From Streptococcus pseudopneumoniae (lineage in GTDB: Bacteria > Bacillota > Bacilli > Lactobacillales > Streptococcaceae): a stretch of DNA of 64,000 nt. Below, piece after piece: positions 31,328 through 40,721 of the stretch. A model generated the notes under the pieces. The model was not told the DNA's origin. It saw only the letters and a program-made list of their open reading frames with translations, and made no database searches. The stretch is taken from contig NZ_JVFV01000042.1 of the NCBI RefSeq assembly GCF_001073085.1, positions 1 through 64,000 of the forward strand, read 5' to 3'. The translations under genes and the position numbers were made by a program. Each line of letters starts with the position of its first letter. The stretch's first letter is position 1.

Positions 31328-31981
31328 TTACAATTCAACAATCTTACCTGTTTCAAAGTAAACAACCCATTCACAGATATTTTTTGCATAGTCACCGATG
31401 CGTTCCAAGTAAGAAATAACTTGGAAATAATCACGACCTGTGACGATAGCTTCTGGATGTTTTTTGATTTCTTCTGTAGCTAGGTCTCGAATATTATCAA
31501 AGTAATGGTTGATAGTTTCATCCATGGTTGCAACTTCATAGGCTTGATCCACAGAACCATTCAAATAAAGATCTAAAGCGGCTTCAACAAAGTTTTTTAC
31601 TTCACGACCCATTTTTTTAATTTCTTCTTCAACTGCAGGGATACGCTGCTCACCCTTCATACGAATCGTTGCTTTTGCGATAGATACTGCATGGTCCCCC
31701 ATACGTTCTAAGTCTGACACAGCTTTTAGAACTGTTAAAACTGTACGTAAGTCTTGTGAAACTGGCTGTTGTAGGGCAATCATTTCAAATGATTTCTTTT
31801 CAAGTTTCACTTCGTATTCGTTTACTTCTGCATCTTCCTCAATGACTTCTTTAGCCATGTCACGGTCATGCGTTACAAAAGCACGTACGGTACGATTGAT
31901 TTGGGAAAGAACTTCTTGTCCCATAGCATAAAACTGATTATGCAATTTCTCTAAATCTTCTTCAAATTGAGATCGTAACAT
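31328..31981 (-). CDS. phoU: Phosphate uptake regulator PhoU
   Basis: A 217-residue all-helical protein with two PhoU repeats, each a three-helix bundle bearing acidic metal-binding motifs (MAKEVIEEDAEVNEYE in the first; a related EVATMDETINHYFDNIRDL in the second). PhoU links the Pst importer to the phosphate sensor kinase and damps uptake when phosphate is ample. It follows pstB2 by 11 bases and ends the operon. Streptococci may carry two pst loci with separate PhoU proteins; which this is cannot be told from the window alone. Confidence 0.95.
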   Translation of the reverse strand: MLRSQFEEDLEKLHNQFYAMGQEVLSQINRTVRAFVTHDRDMAKEVIEEDAEVNEYEVKLEKKSFEMIALQQPVSQDLRTVLTVLKAVSDLERMGDHAVSIAKATIRMKGEQRIPAVEEEIKKMGREVKNFVEAALDLYLNGSVDQAYEVATMDETINHYFDNIRDLATEEIKKHPEAIVTGRDYFQVISYLERIGDYAKNICEWVVYFETGKIVEL

Positions 31982-31992
31982 CTTCTCACTCC

Positions 31993-32751
31993 TTATCCAA
32001 ATTTACCTGAAATGTAGTCCTCTGTCTCCTTATGTTGAGGATAGAGGAACATATCCTTGGTATCGTTAAATTCAATCAAATCTCCATTGAGGAAAAAGCC
32101 TGTCTTATCAGAGATTCGAGATGCTTGCTGCATAGAACGAGTAACCAAGAGCATGGTGTATTTGTCTTTTAGACCATACAAAGTTTCCTCAATCTTACCA
32201 GCAGAAATAGGGTCCAAGGCTGAAGTTGGTTCATCCAAGAGGATGATTTTAGGGCTAGTCGCCAATACACGTGCCACACAAACACGTTGTTGTTGCCCAC
32301 CTGAAAGACCGATAGCAGAATCATGCAAGCGGTCCTTGACTTCATCCCAGATTGAGGCACGTTGTAAAGCCTTCTCCACTGCTTCATCTAAGACCTGCTT
32401 GTCCTTTTCTCCATTTATACGGAGGCCATAAACGACATTTTCATAGATAGACATAGGAAAAGGATTGGGTTGTTGGAAGACCATACCAATTTCTTTACGT
32501 AATTCAACTGTATCCGTACGAGGACTATAGATATTGTGACCGTTATAAACCACTGATCCAGTTGTCGTCACTTCAGGATTAAGGTCACCCATTCGGTTAA
32601 TAGACTTTAGAAGTGTTGATTTCCCAGATCCAGACGGACCGATAAGGGCTGTAATTTCCTTGGGTTGGAAAGATAAGGAAACACTATTCAAGGCCTTCTT
32701 TTTATTGTAATAGACTGACAGGTCTGAAACCTGTAAAATCGGTTCTGTCAT
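31993..32751 (-). CDS. pstB2: Phosphate ABC transporter ATPase PstB (second copy)
   Basis: A 252-residue ATPase with Walker [10 protein letters not shown], signature [16 protein letters not shown] and Walker [14 protein letters not shown]. The H-loop position reads [11 protein letters not shown], with Arg where most ABC ATPases, including the neighbouring PstB1 (VTHSMQQAAR), have the catalytic His. It lies 12 bases after pstB1 and 11 before phoU. Having two different PstB subunits in one operon suggests either a heterodimeric ATPase or use of one subunit under some conditions. Confidence 0.95.
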   Translation of the reverse strand: MTEPILQVSDLSVYYNKKKALNSVSLSFQPKEITALIGPSGSGKSTLLKSINRMGDLNPEVTTTGSVVYNGHNIYSPRTDTVELRKEIGMVFQQPNPFPMSIYENVVYGLRINGEKDKQVLDEAVEKALQRASIWDEVKDRLHDSAIGLSGGQQQRVCVARVLATSPKIILLDEPTSALDPISAGKIEETLYGLKDKYTMLLVTRSMQQASRISDKTGFFLNGDLIEFNDTKDMFLYPQHKETEDYISGKFG

Positions 32752-32763
32752 ACTGTTTCCTCT

Positions 32764-33567
32764 CTAACCAAAGTGTCCAGTTACATAGTCATTTGTTGAC
32801 TGTAGCTTGGCATTTTGGAAAATATTTGCAGTTTTATCATACTCAATCAAGTCACCCAGGTAGAAGAATCCTGTATAATCACTAGCACGCGCAGCTTGTT
32901 GCATACTGTGAGTTACGATGATAATGGTAAAGTCCTTCTTCAACTCAAGCATGGTTTCTTCAAGTTGAGCTGTCGCAATCGGATCCAAGGCTGATGCTGG
33001 CTCATCCATTAAGAGAATGTCTGGTTTTACAGAAATAGCACGCGCGATACAGAGACGTTGCTGCTGACCACCTGAAAGCATCAAGGCTGACTTATGAAGG
33101 TCGTCTTTAACCTGATCCCAGAGGGCGGCCTGACGAAGTGAAGTTTCTACAATTTCATCAAGAACCTTCTTATCCTTAACACCTGCACGTTCATGTGCAA
33201 AAGTGATGTTGCGGTAAATAGATTTAGCAAATGGATTTGGACGTTGGAAAACCATTCCGATGTGTTTACGCATTTCATAAACATTGATTTCAGGACGGTT
33301 AACGTCAATACCTCGATAGAGAATCTGTCCTGTCACCTTTGCAATATCAATGGTATCATTCATACGGTTGAGACTGCGTAGGTAGGTTGATTTCCCAGAT
33401 CCCGACGGACCAATCAAGGCTGTAATTTTATTTTTTTCGAATTGCATATCGACGCCCTTGATGGATTCATTTTTACCGTAGTAAACATGTAAATCCTTAG
33501 TAGAGAGGGCCACTTTTTCTTCTGGAAAAGTAATAATATGCCTTTCATCCCAATTATATTTCGACAT
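32764..33567 (-). CDS. pstB1: Phosphate ABC transporter ATPase PstB (first copy)
   Basis: A 267-residue ATPase with an N-terminal extension of about 17 residues compared with PstB2. Walker A is GPSGSGKST, signature [16 protein letters not shown], Walker B ILLMDEPASALDP, and the catalytic His is present in IIVTHSMQQAARASD. It energises phosphate import through PstA and PstC. It lies 10 bases after pstA and 12 before pstB2, in the usual pstSCAB order. Confidence 0.96.
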   Translation of the reverse strand: MSKYNWDERHIITFPEEKVALSTKDLHVYYGKNESIKGVDMQFEKNKITALIGPSGSGKSTYLRSLNRMNDTIDIAKVTGQILYRGIDVNRPEINVYEMRKHIGMVFQRPNPFAKSIYRNITFAHERAGVKDKKVLDEIVETSLRQAALWDQVKDDLHKSALMLSGGQQQRLCIARAISVKPDILLMDEPASALDPIATAQLEETMLELKKDFTIIIVTHSMQQAARASDYTGFFYLGDLIEYDKTANIFQNAKLQSTNDYVTGHFG

Positions 33568-33577
33568 GGCTTCTCCT

Positions 33578-34462
33578 TTAGGCAGCAGTTAATTTCTTAT
33601 GTAGATAGCTTCCGAGTTTTCGTGCTCCAAAGTTAAAGATTAAGATAAAGATTAAGAGCACCGCTGCAGAACCTGCTGAAACAAGAGTTCCATCAGGAAT
33701 AGTTCCTTCACTGTTAACTTTCCAGATATGGACGGCCAAGGTTTCTGCTTGACGGAAGATTGAGATTGGACTGGTTACGCTGAGTACATTCCAGTTTGAC
33801 CAGTCAAGAGCTGGTGCTGATTGTCCTGCCGTATAGATAAGAGCCGCAGCTTCACCAAAGATACGACCTGATGCAAGGACGATACCTGTTACAATACCAG
33901 GTAGGGCTTCGGGGATAACAACATGAAGAACTGTTTCCCAACGAGAAAGTCCAAGTGCTAAACCAGCTTCACGTTGCGTATGGTGAACGTGCTTCAAACT
34001 GTCTTCAACATTACGTGTCATCTGGGGAAGGTTAAAGACGGTCAAAGCCAAGGCACCTGAAATAATTGAAAATCCATACTCAAACTGAACTACAAAGATG
34101 AGGTAACCAAAGAGACCAACAACGACTGATGGTAGAGAAGACAAAATCTCAATACAGGTACGAACGAAGTTGGTAACACGACCTTTTTTGGCATATTCAG
34201 CCAAGTAAATCCCAGCTCCCATTGACAAAGGCACAGAGATGAACAAGGTAATGACTAAAAGGAAGAAGGAATTATAAAGCTGAATCCCGATACCACCACC
34301 TGCTTGATAAGAAGATGATTTTCCTGTCAAGAATGACCATGAAACATGAGGTAAGCCTCGAACCAAGATATAAAGAATCAAGGAAGCTAGAATGGTCACG
34401 ATGATTCCTGCGATGGTATAGAGGACAGCTGTAGCAAGTTTATCTAATTTCTTAGCGTGCAT
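33578..34462 (-). CDS. pstA: Phosphate ABC transporter permease PstA
   Basis: A 294-residue permease with six predicted membrane helices. The EAA-type loop is REAGLALGLSRWETVLHVVIPEALPG (middle of the protein) and the PstA-typical GEAAALIYTAG follows. It pairs with PstC to carry phosphate released by PstS. It overlaps pstC by 11 bases and is followed closely by pstB1. Confidence 0.95.
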   Translation of the reverse strand: MHAKKLDKLATAVLYTIAGIIVTILASLILYILVRGLPHVSWSFLTGKSSSYQAGGGIGIQLYNSFFLLVITLFISVPLSMGAGIYLAEYAKKGRVTNFVRTCIEILSSLPSVVVGLFGYLIFVVQFEYGFSIISGALALTVFNLPQMTRNVEDSLKHVHHTQREAGLALGLSRWETVLHVVIPEALPGIVTGIVLASGRIFGEAAALIYTAGQSAPALDWSNWNVLSVTSPISIFRQAETLAVHIWKVNSEGTIPDGTLVSAGSAAVLLIFILIFNFGARKLGSYLHKKLTAA

Positions 34463-35369
34463 AGTTTTTCTTTCCTCTTTCTTTCGTAATCAATTTAATC
34501 ACACTGTTAAAGGCCAAGCTCATCAAGAGCAATACTAGGGCCAGTGACCAAAGAACATTATTATCAACAGTTCCCATAACGGTATTACCAATTCCCATGG
34601 TCAATACAGATGTTAAAGTCGCTGCTGGTGTCGTCAATGAAGTTGGAACAACTGCTGAGTTTCCGACAACCATCTGAATCGCAAGGGCTTCACCAAAGGC
34701 ACGCGCCATCCCAAAGACAACAGCTGTAAAAATACCTGAACGAGCAGCCTTCAAGGTTACACGCCAGATGGTTTGCCAACGAGTCGCTCCCATGGCTAAA
34801 CTTGCTTCACGGTAGTGACGAGGCACTGCACGTAGACTATCCGTTGTCATAAAGGTTACAGTCGGCAAAATCATAACAAAGAGAACGAAAATCCCTGATA
34901 AAATACCGAAACCTGTTCCACCAAAGACACTACGTACAAAAGGTACGACGACCTGCAATCCGATAAATCCATAAACTACTGAAGGAATCCCAACTAGGAG
35001 TTCAATGGCAGGTTGCAAAATCTTTGCCCCTTTTGGTGATACTTCTGTCATAAAGACTGCAGCCCCAATGGCAAATGGTGTTGCAATAAGAGCTGATAGG
35101 ATGGTAACAATAAAGGAACCCAAAATCATGGGAAGGGCACCAAATTGTTTCCCTGAAGGATTCCATGTTTGGCCAAGAAGGAAATCAAAGATATTAACCC
35201 CATTGACAAAGAAGGTCGACAAACCTTTTTGGGCTACGAAAATCAAAATCATGGCTACAATGATGACAATCAAAGAAAGGCAGGCAAAAGTCAGACTTTT
35301 CCCTAATTTCTCAAGACGAGAGTTCTTTGACGGAGAGAGCAATTTTTTAGATAATTCTTCTTGATTCAT
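34452..35369 (-). CDS. pstC: Phosphate ABC transporter permease PstC
   Basis: A 305-residue permease with six predicted membrane helices and an N-terminal cytoplasmic tail of about 25 residues. The EAA-type loop is REASLAMGATRWQTIWRVTLKAA; the conserved MARAFGEALAIQMVVGN follows. The start codon shares one base with the pstS stop codon, so the two are coupled, and its end overlaps pstA by 11 bases. Confidence 0.95.
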   Translation of the reverse strand: MNQEELSKKLLSPSKNSRLEKLGKSLTFACLSLIVIIVAMILIFVAQKGLSTFFVNGVNIFDFLLGQTWNPSGKQFGALPMILGSFIVTILSALIATPFAIGAAVFMTEVSPKGAKILQPAIELLVGIPSVVYGFIGLQVVVPFVRSVFGGTGFGILSGIFVLFVMILPTVTFMTTDSLRAVPRHYREASLAMGATRWQTIWRVTLKAARSGIFTAVVFGMARAFGEALAIQMVVGNSAVVPTSLTTPAATLTSVLTMGIGNTVMGTVDNNVLWSLALVLLLMSLAFNSVIKLITKERGKKNYAR

Positions 35370-36247
35370 TATTGGCTCCCTTCTATTGCTGTCACAGTAC
35401 CTGCAGCATCTTTTTCAACCTTCATTTCCTTAACTGAAATATAACCCATTCCTTTAACAATTCCATTCTGCGCTTCGTCCGAAAGAACAAAGTTTAGGAA
35501 TTCGGCGACCAATTCATTTGGCTCACCAAGTGTATACATATGTTCATAAGACCACAAAGGCCAATTATTCGTGGTTACATTCTCTGAAATTGGTTCATAA
35601 CCATTGAGTTTGATAGTTCCCACCGAATCATCGACATAGGCAAAGGCTAAGTAGGAAATGGCACCAGGGGTCTGGGAAACAATTGATTTGACCATCCCGT
35701 TTGAATCTTGTTCCTGACTTTGCATTGCTGATTGCCCATCCATGATCACACTGTCAAAAGTCGCACGAGAACCTGAACTTGCCGCACGGTTAATAATTGA
35801 GATGGCTAAATCTTTCCCACCGACTTCTTTCCAGTTGGTAATTTCTCCTGTGAAGATTTGTCGGAGCTGATCCGTCGTTAGATTATCAACATCTACTTCT
35901 TTATTGATAATAACAGCCAAACCTGCAACAGCTACCTTATGGTCGACCAAGGCTGAGGCATCAATACCGTCTTTTTCCTCCGCAAATACATCGGAGTTGC
36001 CGACATCTACTGCTCCTGACTGAACCTGCGACAGTCCAGTACCAGAACCACCACCTTGAACATTGACTGTTTTTCCGATGTGAGCTGATGCAAATTCATC
36101 TGCAGCCGCCTCGACTAAAGGTTGGAGAGCAGTTGAACCAACAGCAGTCATAGACTCCCCACGATCAATCCAACTTGCACATCCTACTAACGAACCAGCA
36201 AGTAAAAGAGTCGCAAGAGAGAGTGTGAGTTTTTTAAATTTTTTCAC
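35369..36247 (-). CDS. pstS: Phosphate-binding lipoprotein PstS
   Basis: A 292-residue lipoprotein that captures inorganic phosphate for PstCAB. The lipobox gives Cys23 (SLVGCASW). Phosphate-contacting segments are visible: VGSTALQPL near residue 37, [22 protein letters not shown] near residues 65-86, and [13 protein letters not shown] near residue 153. It is first in the operon; the 109-base leader contains an inverted repeat and a TATAGT hexamer. Lipid attachment and signal removal would depend on lgt and lspA, both in this window. Confidence 0.95.
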   Translation of the reverse strand: MKKFKKLTLSLATLLLAGSLVGCASWIDRGESMTAVGSTALQPLVEAAADEFASAHIGKTVNVQGGGSGTGLSQVQSGAVDVGNSDVFAEEKDGIDASALVDHKVAVAGLAVIINKEVDVDNLTTDQLRQIFTGEITNWKEVGGKDLAISIINRAASSGSRATFDSVIMDGQSAMQSQEQDSNGMVKSIVSQTPGAISYLAFAYVDDSVGTIKLNGYEPISENVTTNNWPLWSYEHMYTLGEPNELVAEFLNFVLSDEAQNGIVKGMGYISVKEMKVEKDAAGTVTAIEGSQ

Positions 36248-36298
36248 TATTTGTCTCCTTGAAAATAATGATGAATCGCTTGGAATTTCGCCCTATTT

Positions 36299-36344
36299 TT
36301 CTATGTTTTATGCAAAAAATCCATACTTCCACTATAACATAGAA
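36299..36344 (-). promoter_or_regulatory. Inverted repeat and candidate -10 upstream of pstS
   Basis: TTCTATGTT (36299-36307) and AACATAGAA (36336-36344) are perfect nine-base arms 28 bases apart. The minus-strand hexamer TATAGT (36331-36336) touches one arm, and no good -35 is seen, as expected where an activator replaces it. A phosphate-responsive regulator such as the streptococcal PhoB-like PnpR is the obvious candidate, but I see no classical Pho box. Confidence 0.4.
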
Positions 36345-36356
36345 TACTGATTTTGA

Positions 36357-37670
36357 CTAGTTTTTCACCTTAAACCTCAAGCCCTTAGGGAAATAATTCT
36401 TCAATGTATTTCCTGTCACTTTTGCAAAACCTAAACCATTTCCAGCAACCAAAACTTGGTACCACCCATTTGGCAAAGTTTCAGATAATTGAACTGTTTC
36501 ACCAGCTACATACTTGACAAAGTCCTCTTGATGAATTTCAATTCCTTGATTGACTTGACTTGATTTCAAAGCTAGGCCAAGTGCAAAACTTGGTTCAAAA
36601 CGTTTTTTCTTAAAGGTTCCAAGATGAAGTCCGTTTCGTGCAATTCTTAGTTTTCCTAAATCTGGTAGACTTTCTGGCAATAAATACAGTTGGTCTCCAA
36701 AAACCTGTAGGACTCCAGCCAGTTTCTCTTTTAAATGTTTCTTCTCAAAATCCTGCCATAAGGAAATCTGTTCTCGAGAGAGGTTGGATTTAGAAGGTTT
36801 GAACTTCCCAGCCTTGTTTTGACCTTTAAACTGAAGATGGGCCACGAACTGACCTTCTCCCTTAAAGTGATGAGGGTACATTCTAGCTGTTTCAGGTAAA
36901 TCAATCCCAGATACCATTCCATTGATGTGTTGGATTGGAATCAATTCAAAATTATAGCTATCTAGTAACCATTGGACGATTTCTTCGTTTTCTTCTGGCG
37001 CCCAGGTACAGGTTGAATAGACTAGTCGACCACCATCAGCCAACATGGTGACCGCATCCTCTAGAATTTCACGCTGCAAGTCAGCACATTGGCTTGGATA
37101 TTCTACACTCCAATAATCCATAGCATCTGGCTGTTTTCGGAACATTCCTTCTCCAGAACATGGAGCATCTAGAACAATTAGGTCAAAATATCCCTTAAAC
37201 ACTTTAGCCAAACGATCGGCAGATTCATTGGTCACAACTACATTTGACGCTCCAAACCGTTCCATATTTTCAACCAAAATCTTTGCTCGCTTGCTAGAAA
37301 TTTCATTGGAAACAAGAAGACCTTCGCCTGCAAGATAGGCTGCAAGTTGAGTGGATTTACCACCGGGAGCCGCTGCCAAGTCCAAGACCTTCATACCCGG
37401 TTTTGGTTGAGCTACTTGTGCAACCATTTGTGCAGCAGGTTCTTGGGAATAGACCAAACCTGTTACATGCTCAGGTGATTTCCCTGAAACCTTGCCATAA
37501 TAGCCCCAAGGTGTATGTGGAATAGCATCTGAAAAAGAAACTTGGCTTTCTTTTAAGGGATTGATGCGAAAGGCGGAAACTGCCTCATCATCAAAAGAGG
37601 CAAGAAAAGCTCTTGCCTCATCTCCCAATATTGCTTCATATTTTTTTACAAATCCTTCTGGAAATTGCAT
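36357..37670 (-). CDS. rsmF: RsmF-type rRNA (cytosine-C5) methyltransferase
   Basis: A 437-residue NOL1/NOP2/Sun-family enzyme. The S-adenosylmethionine site is DLAAAPGGKSTQLA (about residues 96-109). The two family cysteines are in LDAPCSGEGMFRK and YSTCTW; the second is the catalytic nucleophile and the first helps release product. A C-terminal domain of about 130 residues, RsmF-like and rich in basic residues (KPSKSNLSR), contacts RNA. It lies six bases after the inositol-phosphatase-like gene and is last in the spx-UPF0223-IMPase-rsmF run. The exact rRNA position is not shown. Confidence 0.92.
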   Translation of the reverse strand: MQFPEGFVKKYEAILGDEARAFLASFDDEAVSAFRINPLKESQVSFSDAIPHTPWGYYGKVSGKSPEHVTGLVYSQEPAAQMVAQVAQPKPGMKVLDLAAAPGGKSTQLAAYLAGEGLLVSNEISSKRAKILVENMERFGASNVVVTNESADRLAKVFKGYFDLIVLDAPCSGEGMFRKQPDAMDYWSVEYPSQCADLQREILEDAVTMLADGGRLVYSTCTWAPEENEEIVQWLLDSYNFELIPIQHINGMVSGIDLPETARMYPHHFKGEGQFVAHLQFKGQNKAGKFKPSKSNLSREQISLWQDFEKKHLKEKLAGVLQVFGDQLYLLPESLPDLGKLRIARNGLHLGTFKKKRFEPSFALGLALKSSQVNQGIEIHQEDFVKYVAGETVQLSETLPNGWYQVLVAGNGLGFAKVTGNTLKNYFPKGLRFKVKN

Positions 37671-37676
37671 GTAAGT

Positions 37677-38429
37677 TTATTTCCTTTCATAGATATAGGA
37701 TTGGATTTCTGCCAACTTGTCTGTTGGAACCATCATAATTGGTTGTCGTGTCTGAAAATCCACCGGCTCTCCAGTTAAGGTTACAATCTGATAACCTAAA
37801 CTTTTTCCTATGATACTAGCCGCAGCATAGTCCCAAGGTTGGAGATAGGTGATATAGGTCAATAGCTGACCAGATAATATTTTTGAAAAACTAATAGCCG
37901 CACTTCCATATATTCGTACACCAAGTGAAGCATTAGCCAATTCTGCTACACCCCAGGCGTTTGTTTCCAACATGCCAGCGTTACTCGCAATTAGAAAATC
38001 TCGCAAGGGCTTATCCTTAAAACTAGGCAAGGGTTCTTCATTGAGACAGGCCCGAAAAGCACCTCCTCCATGATAACAATGACCTTTCATGACATCATAA
38101 ATGATTCCAAACTGACCCACACCATTTTCAAAATACGCTACCATAATGGCAAAATCATCACCTTGGGCGACAAAGTTGTTGGTACCATCAATGGGATCAA
38201 TGACCCAAACAGATCCATGTCCAACTGAAGCACGTAGACATCCCTCTTCTGCACAAAATTGGTCATCAGGAAAACGCGAACGAATTTTATCAACTAAAAA
38301 ATTCTGAACTTCCTTGTCCAAACGAGTCACCAAGTCTGTAGGAGAAGACTTTCTCTCAATATGTAAATCTTCCTGCATGTGAGCTAGAATATAGTCTCCT
38401 GCTTCCTTGACAATCTCTTTGGCAAACAT
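37677..38429 (-). CDS. Inositol monophosphatase family protein (SuhB-like)
   Basis: A 250-residue Mg-dependent, Li-sensitive-type phosphatase. Metal-binding motifs are present: EEG (FCAEEGCL), the core WVIDPIDGTNNF and the C-terminal QPWDYAAASII. Substrates may be inositol phosphate, other sugar phosphates or nucleotide-derived phosphates. The start at 38429 (MFAKEIVKEAG) fits the family N-terminus; the longer frame to 38561 runs into UPF0223 and is rejected. It is four bases after UPF0223. Confidence 0.88.
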   Translation of the reverse strand: MFAKEIVKEAGDYILAHMQEDLHIERKSSPTDLVTRLDKEVQNFLVDKIRSRFPDDQFCAEEGCLRASVGHGSVWVIDPIDGTNNFVAQGDDFAIMVAYFENGVGQFGIIYDVMKGHCYHGGGAFRACLNEEPLPSFKDKPLRDFLIASNAGMLETNAWGVAELANASLGVRIYGSAAISFSKILSGQLLTYITYLQPWDYAAASIIGKSLGYQIVTLTGEPVDFQTRQPIMMVPTDKLAEIQSYIYERK

Positions 38430-38433
38430 AAAT

Positions 38434-38712
38434 TTATTTTCCAAGCGAAATCTTCCCTTCCCCTTGTTCTTTGGCCAATTGGACAGCTCGATAGAAGGAG
38501 TAACCACTCGCAGTTTCAAATTCACGGCCCAAGCGTTTTTCTTCACTCTTGCTAGGAACAACTGTTTTGAATTCCTTATAGGAATCTAGTAGTTTTTTTG
38601 CCTCTACCTTAGTCTCATAGGCAGCTTCAACATCATTAAAAAAAGAAAGCACTGAAGCAAGTTCTTCAGTGCTCCACGACAAATCTAGTGGGTAACTATA
38701 CTGTTTATTCAT
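38434..38712 (-). CDS. UPF0223 family protein (YktA-like)
   Basis: A 92-residue small soluble protein matching UPF0223, whose members open with the pattern YPLDxSWSTEE as here. No enzymatic motif is visible and its function is unknown. The start directly abuts the stop of the Spx gene (0-base gap), and its own end is 4 bases before the inositol-phosphatase-like gene, so the three are cotranscribed. Such conserved linkage suggests a shared stress or RNA role, but this is only inference. Confidence 0.85.
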   Translation of the reverse strand: MNKQYSYPLDLSWSTEELASVLSFFNDVEAAYETKVEAKKLLDSYKEFKTVVPSKSEEKRLGREFETASGYSFYRAVQLAKEQGEGKISLGK

Positions 38713-39114
38713 CTAATTAATACCAGCTCTCAATGTAGCTTCTTTCAGTTCTTGTTTACGGTAACTACGAGGGAGAAAAGCACGAATCTCATCTTCATTA
38801 AAACCGATTTGCATCCGCTTTGCATCAATAATAATCGGACGACGCAAAAGACTCGGATACTGCTCAATTAAATGAAGCAACTCCGATACTGAGATACTCT
38901 CTACATCAATATTCAATTTTTGAAAAATCTTTGAACGAGTCGAGATGATGTCATCAGTACCATTTTCGGTCAAGGAAAGAATGTGTTGCAGTTCTTTTCT
39001 CGTTAAAGGGCTGGTCATAATATTATGCTCTTGGAAGGGCACTTTATGCTTCTCGAGCCAGGCCTTTGCTTTACGACATGATGTACAACTCGGTGATAAA
39101 AATAGTGTAATCAT
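38713..39114 (-). CDS. spx: Spx-type thiol-stress transcriptional regulator
   Basis: A 133-residue ArsC/Spx-family protein. The redox switch CTSC puts the cysteine pair at Cys10 and Cys13, and the RRPIIID segment near residue 92 carries the arginine typical of Spx. Spx binds the RNA polymerase alpha C-terminal domain and redirects transcription under disulfide stress. Streptococci have two paralogues (SpxA1, SpxA2); I cannot say which this is. The start at 39114 follows GAGGAAAGC; the longer frame to 39156 has no ribosome-binding site. Confidence 0.9.
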   Translation of the reverse strand: MITLFLSPSCTSCRKAKAWLEKHKVPFQEHNIMTSPLTRKELQHILSLTENGTDDIISTRSKIFQKLNIDVESISVSELLHLIEQYPSLLRRPIIIDAKRMQIGFNEDEIRAFLPRSYRKQELKEATLRAGIN

Positions 39115-39188
39115 GCTTTCCTCTTCTTTACATACTTTTCTATTCCTATTATACAAAAAAATAAAGCGCTTGACTAGTTATTTCCGTA

Positions 39189-39223
39189 AAAAAACCTACT
39201 TTTTCAAGAAAAATAGGTTTTTT
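39189..39223 (-). terminator. Terminator of the hemW-thioesterase-HAD operon
   Basis: AAAAAACCTA and TAGGTTTTTT form a ten-base stem that is extended inside by TTTTTC-AA-GAAAAA, giving one long hairpin about 100 bases past the last gene. It is symmetric with T's on both strands and also protects spx. Confidence 0.75.
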
Positions 39224-39324
39224 AGAATCACATATGAATGTTTTGCTTAAATGTAGAAATATTCATGTTACAAACGATAGTTTTTTCCTAGATTTTATTT
39301 GGAATCAGTAATACTTTACTTCAC

Positions 39325-39948
39325 TTATCTATTTGTTTTTCGACTCTGTAGGTACAGAAATCCAAAAATCAATTCATACAAGCAGAAAAATAGGAGAAAG
39401 GCATGGAAGAAAAAGTCCTCTGGTAGGATAAGAATGACTGGATCCTTTGCCGGATCAAATAGCCAGGTATCATCACCTACAAAAAGAATTTGATGAAATA
39501 AAGTAAAGAACTGCTCAAATCCAATGAAAACTCCAACTAAACCAAGAACCAAAGGTAGCGAGAGCATGATTAAGAGACCTCTACGGTACAGAGATAGAAA
39601 TCCTTTCTGAATGACTTGCTTCCAAAAAAGATAGAAAATCGGTAGAGTTACTACTGCTACTCCTTGAGCAAGATGGAAAAGTCCCTTTACAACCACAAAG
39701 TGGTGAATACCAGAGGCAGACGAAGGAAAATCCGGCATTTCCAATACTTGACTCAATGGATTGGTCAAATAATCCATCAAAACATTAAAATTATGCTGGA
39801 TGGTCTGAGGTTGCAGATGAACACGATTTGTCAAGTTTAACCAAGAAATTTCCTGAGGATAGACCAACCAAGCCAGATAAATGGTCAATAAAATAGCAAG
39901 CGAGAGGAGAAAGAGAATACTTCCTACAAAAGTAAACTTAGTTTTCAT
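39325..39948 (-). CDS. TIGR01906-type integral membrane protein
   Basis: A 207-residue membrane protein with about five hydrophobic helices, matching the TIGR01906 group of Gram-positive proteins. Typical segments are NHLV-like [14 protein letters not shown] near residue 53 and the late [16 protein letters not shown] loop. No function is known for the family. It overlaps the HAD phosphatase gene by 11 bases and ends a four-gene operon (hemW, thioesterase, HAD, this gene), so it is cotranscribed with lipid- and heme-related functions. Confidence 0.8.
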   Translation of the reverse strand: MKTKFTFVGSILFLLSLAILLTIYLAWLVYPQEISWLNLTNRVHLQPQTIQHNFNVLMDYLTNPLSQVLEMPDFPSSASGIHHFVVVKGLFHLAQGVAVVTLPIFYLFWKQVIQKGFLSLYRRGLLIMLSLPLVLGLVGVFIGFEQFFTLFHQILFVGDDTWLFDPAKDPVILILPEDFFFHAFLLFFCLYELIFGFLYLQSRKTNR

Positions 39949-40711
39949 CGAAATCCCACTCCGCTAGACTTGAAAGGACATGAGTTGGTGCAATTGGTAA
40001 ATCCGCTACTTCTTCAGGTTTTGTAAATCCTGTCGTCACCAAAAGGCTAGGAATGCCATTGTCAATACCAGCTCGAATATCAGTCAGGTAATTATCACCC
40101 ACCATGACAATTTCTTCTCGCTCAAGTCCTAGGTGTTCAACAGCCTTGTCCATAATAATCGCATTAGGTTTTCCAATATAAACTGGTTTTACGCGAGTTG
40201 CTGCTTCGAGCAGAGTAACCAGTGAACCAGCACCAGGCAAAAGACCTCGTTCCGTCGGGATGTTCAAATCAGGGTTGGTACCGATAAAATGAGCTCCTTT
40301 ATGAATAGCTAGGGTTGCCGTAGCAAATTTTTCATAGTCTACTTGCCAGTCCAAGCCAACAACCACATAGGCTGGATTTTCTTTATCTTCAACGTATCCT
40401 GCTGCTTGAATGGCTTCCTTGAGCCCTGATTCTCCGATGACATAAACTGTCTTATCAAGTCCTAGATCATTCATGTAATCGATAGTCGCTAAGGTTGCAG
40501 TATAAATGGTTGATACAGGCGTGTCGATGTTAAACTGATTGGCTAGCATCTCTTGAACACTCTCAGGTGTACGAGTGGTGTTGTTTGTCACAAAAAGATA
40601 AGGAATCTCTCTTTTTTGTAACTCATGAACAAAAGCTTCTCCTGCTGGGATTCTATCTTTTCCCTTATAGATTGTTCCGTCTAAATCAATTAAATATCCT
40701 TTATAAGTCAT
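39938..40711 (-). CDS. HAD-family phosphatase (NagD-like, TIGR01457 group)
   Basis: A 257-residue HAD hydrolase with a C2 cap. The nucleophile is Asp9 and the acid/base Asp11 in DLDGTIYKG; the threonine motif is VTNNTTRT and the late motif VGDNYLTDI. Members of this group dephosphorylate small phosphates such as nucleotides and sugar phosphates; the substrate here is unknown. It is 10 bases downstream of the thioesterase gene and overlaps the following membrane protein gene by 11. Confidence 0.9.
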   Translation of the reverse strand: MTYKGYLIDLDGTIYKGKDRIPAGEAFVHELQKREIPYLFVTNNTTRTPESVQEMLANQFNIDTPVSTIYTATLATIDYMNDLGLDKTVYVIGESGLKEAIQAAGYVEDKENPAYVVVGLDWQVDYEKFATATLAIHKGAHFIGTNPDLNIPTERGLLPGAGSLVTLLEAATRVKPVYIGKPNAIIMDKAVEHLGLEREEIVMVGDNYLTDIRAGIDNGIPSLLVTTGFTKPEEVADLPIAPTHVLSSLAEWDFDEN

Positions 40712-40721
40712 ATCTTTCTTT

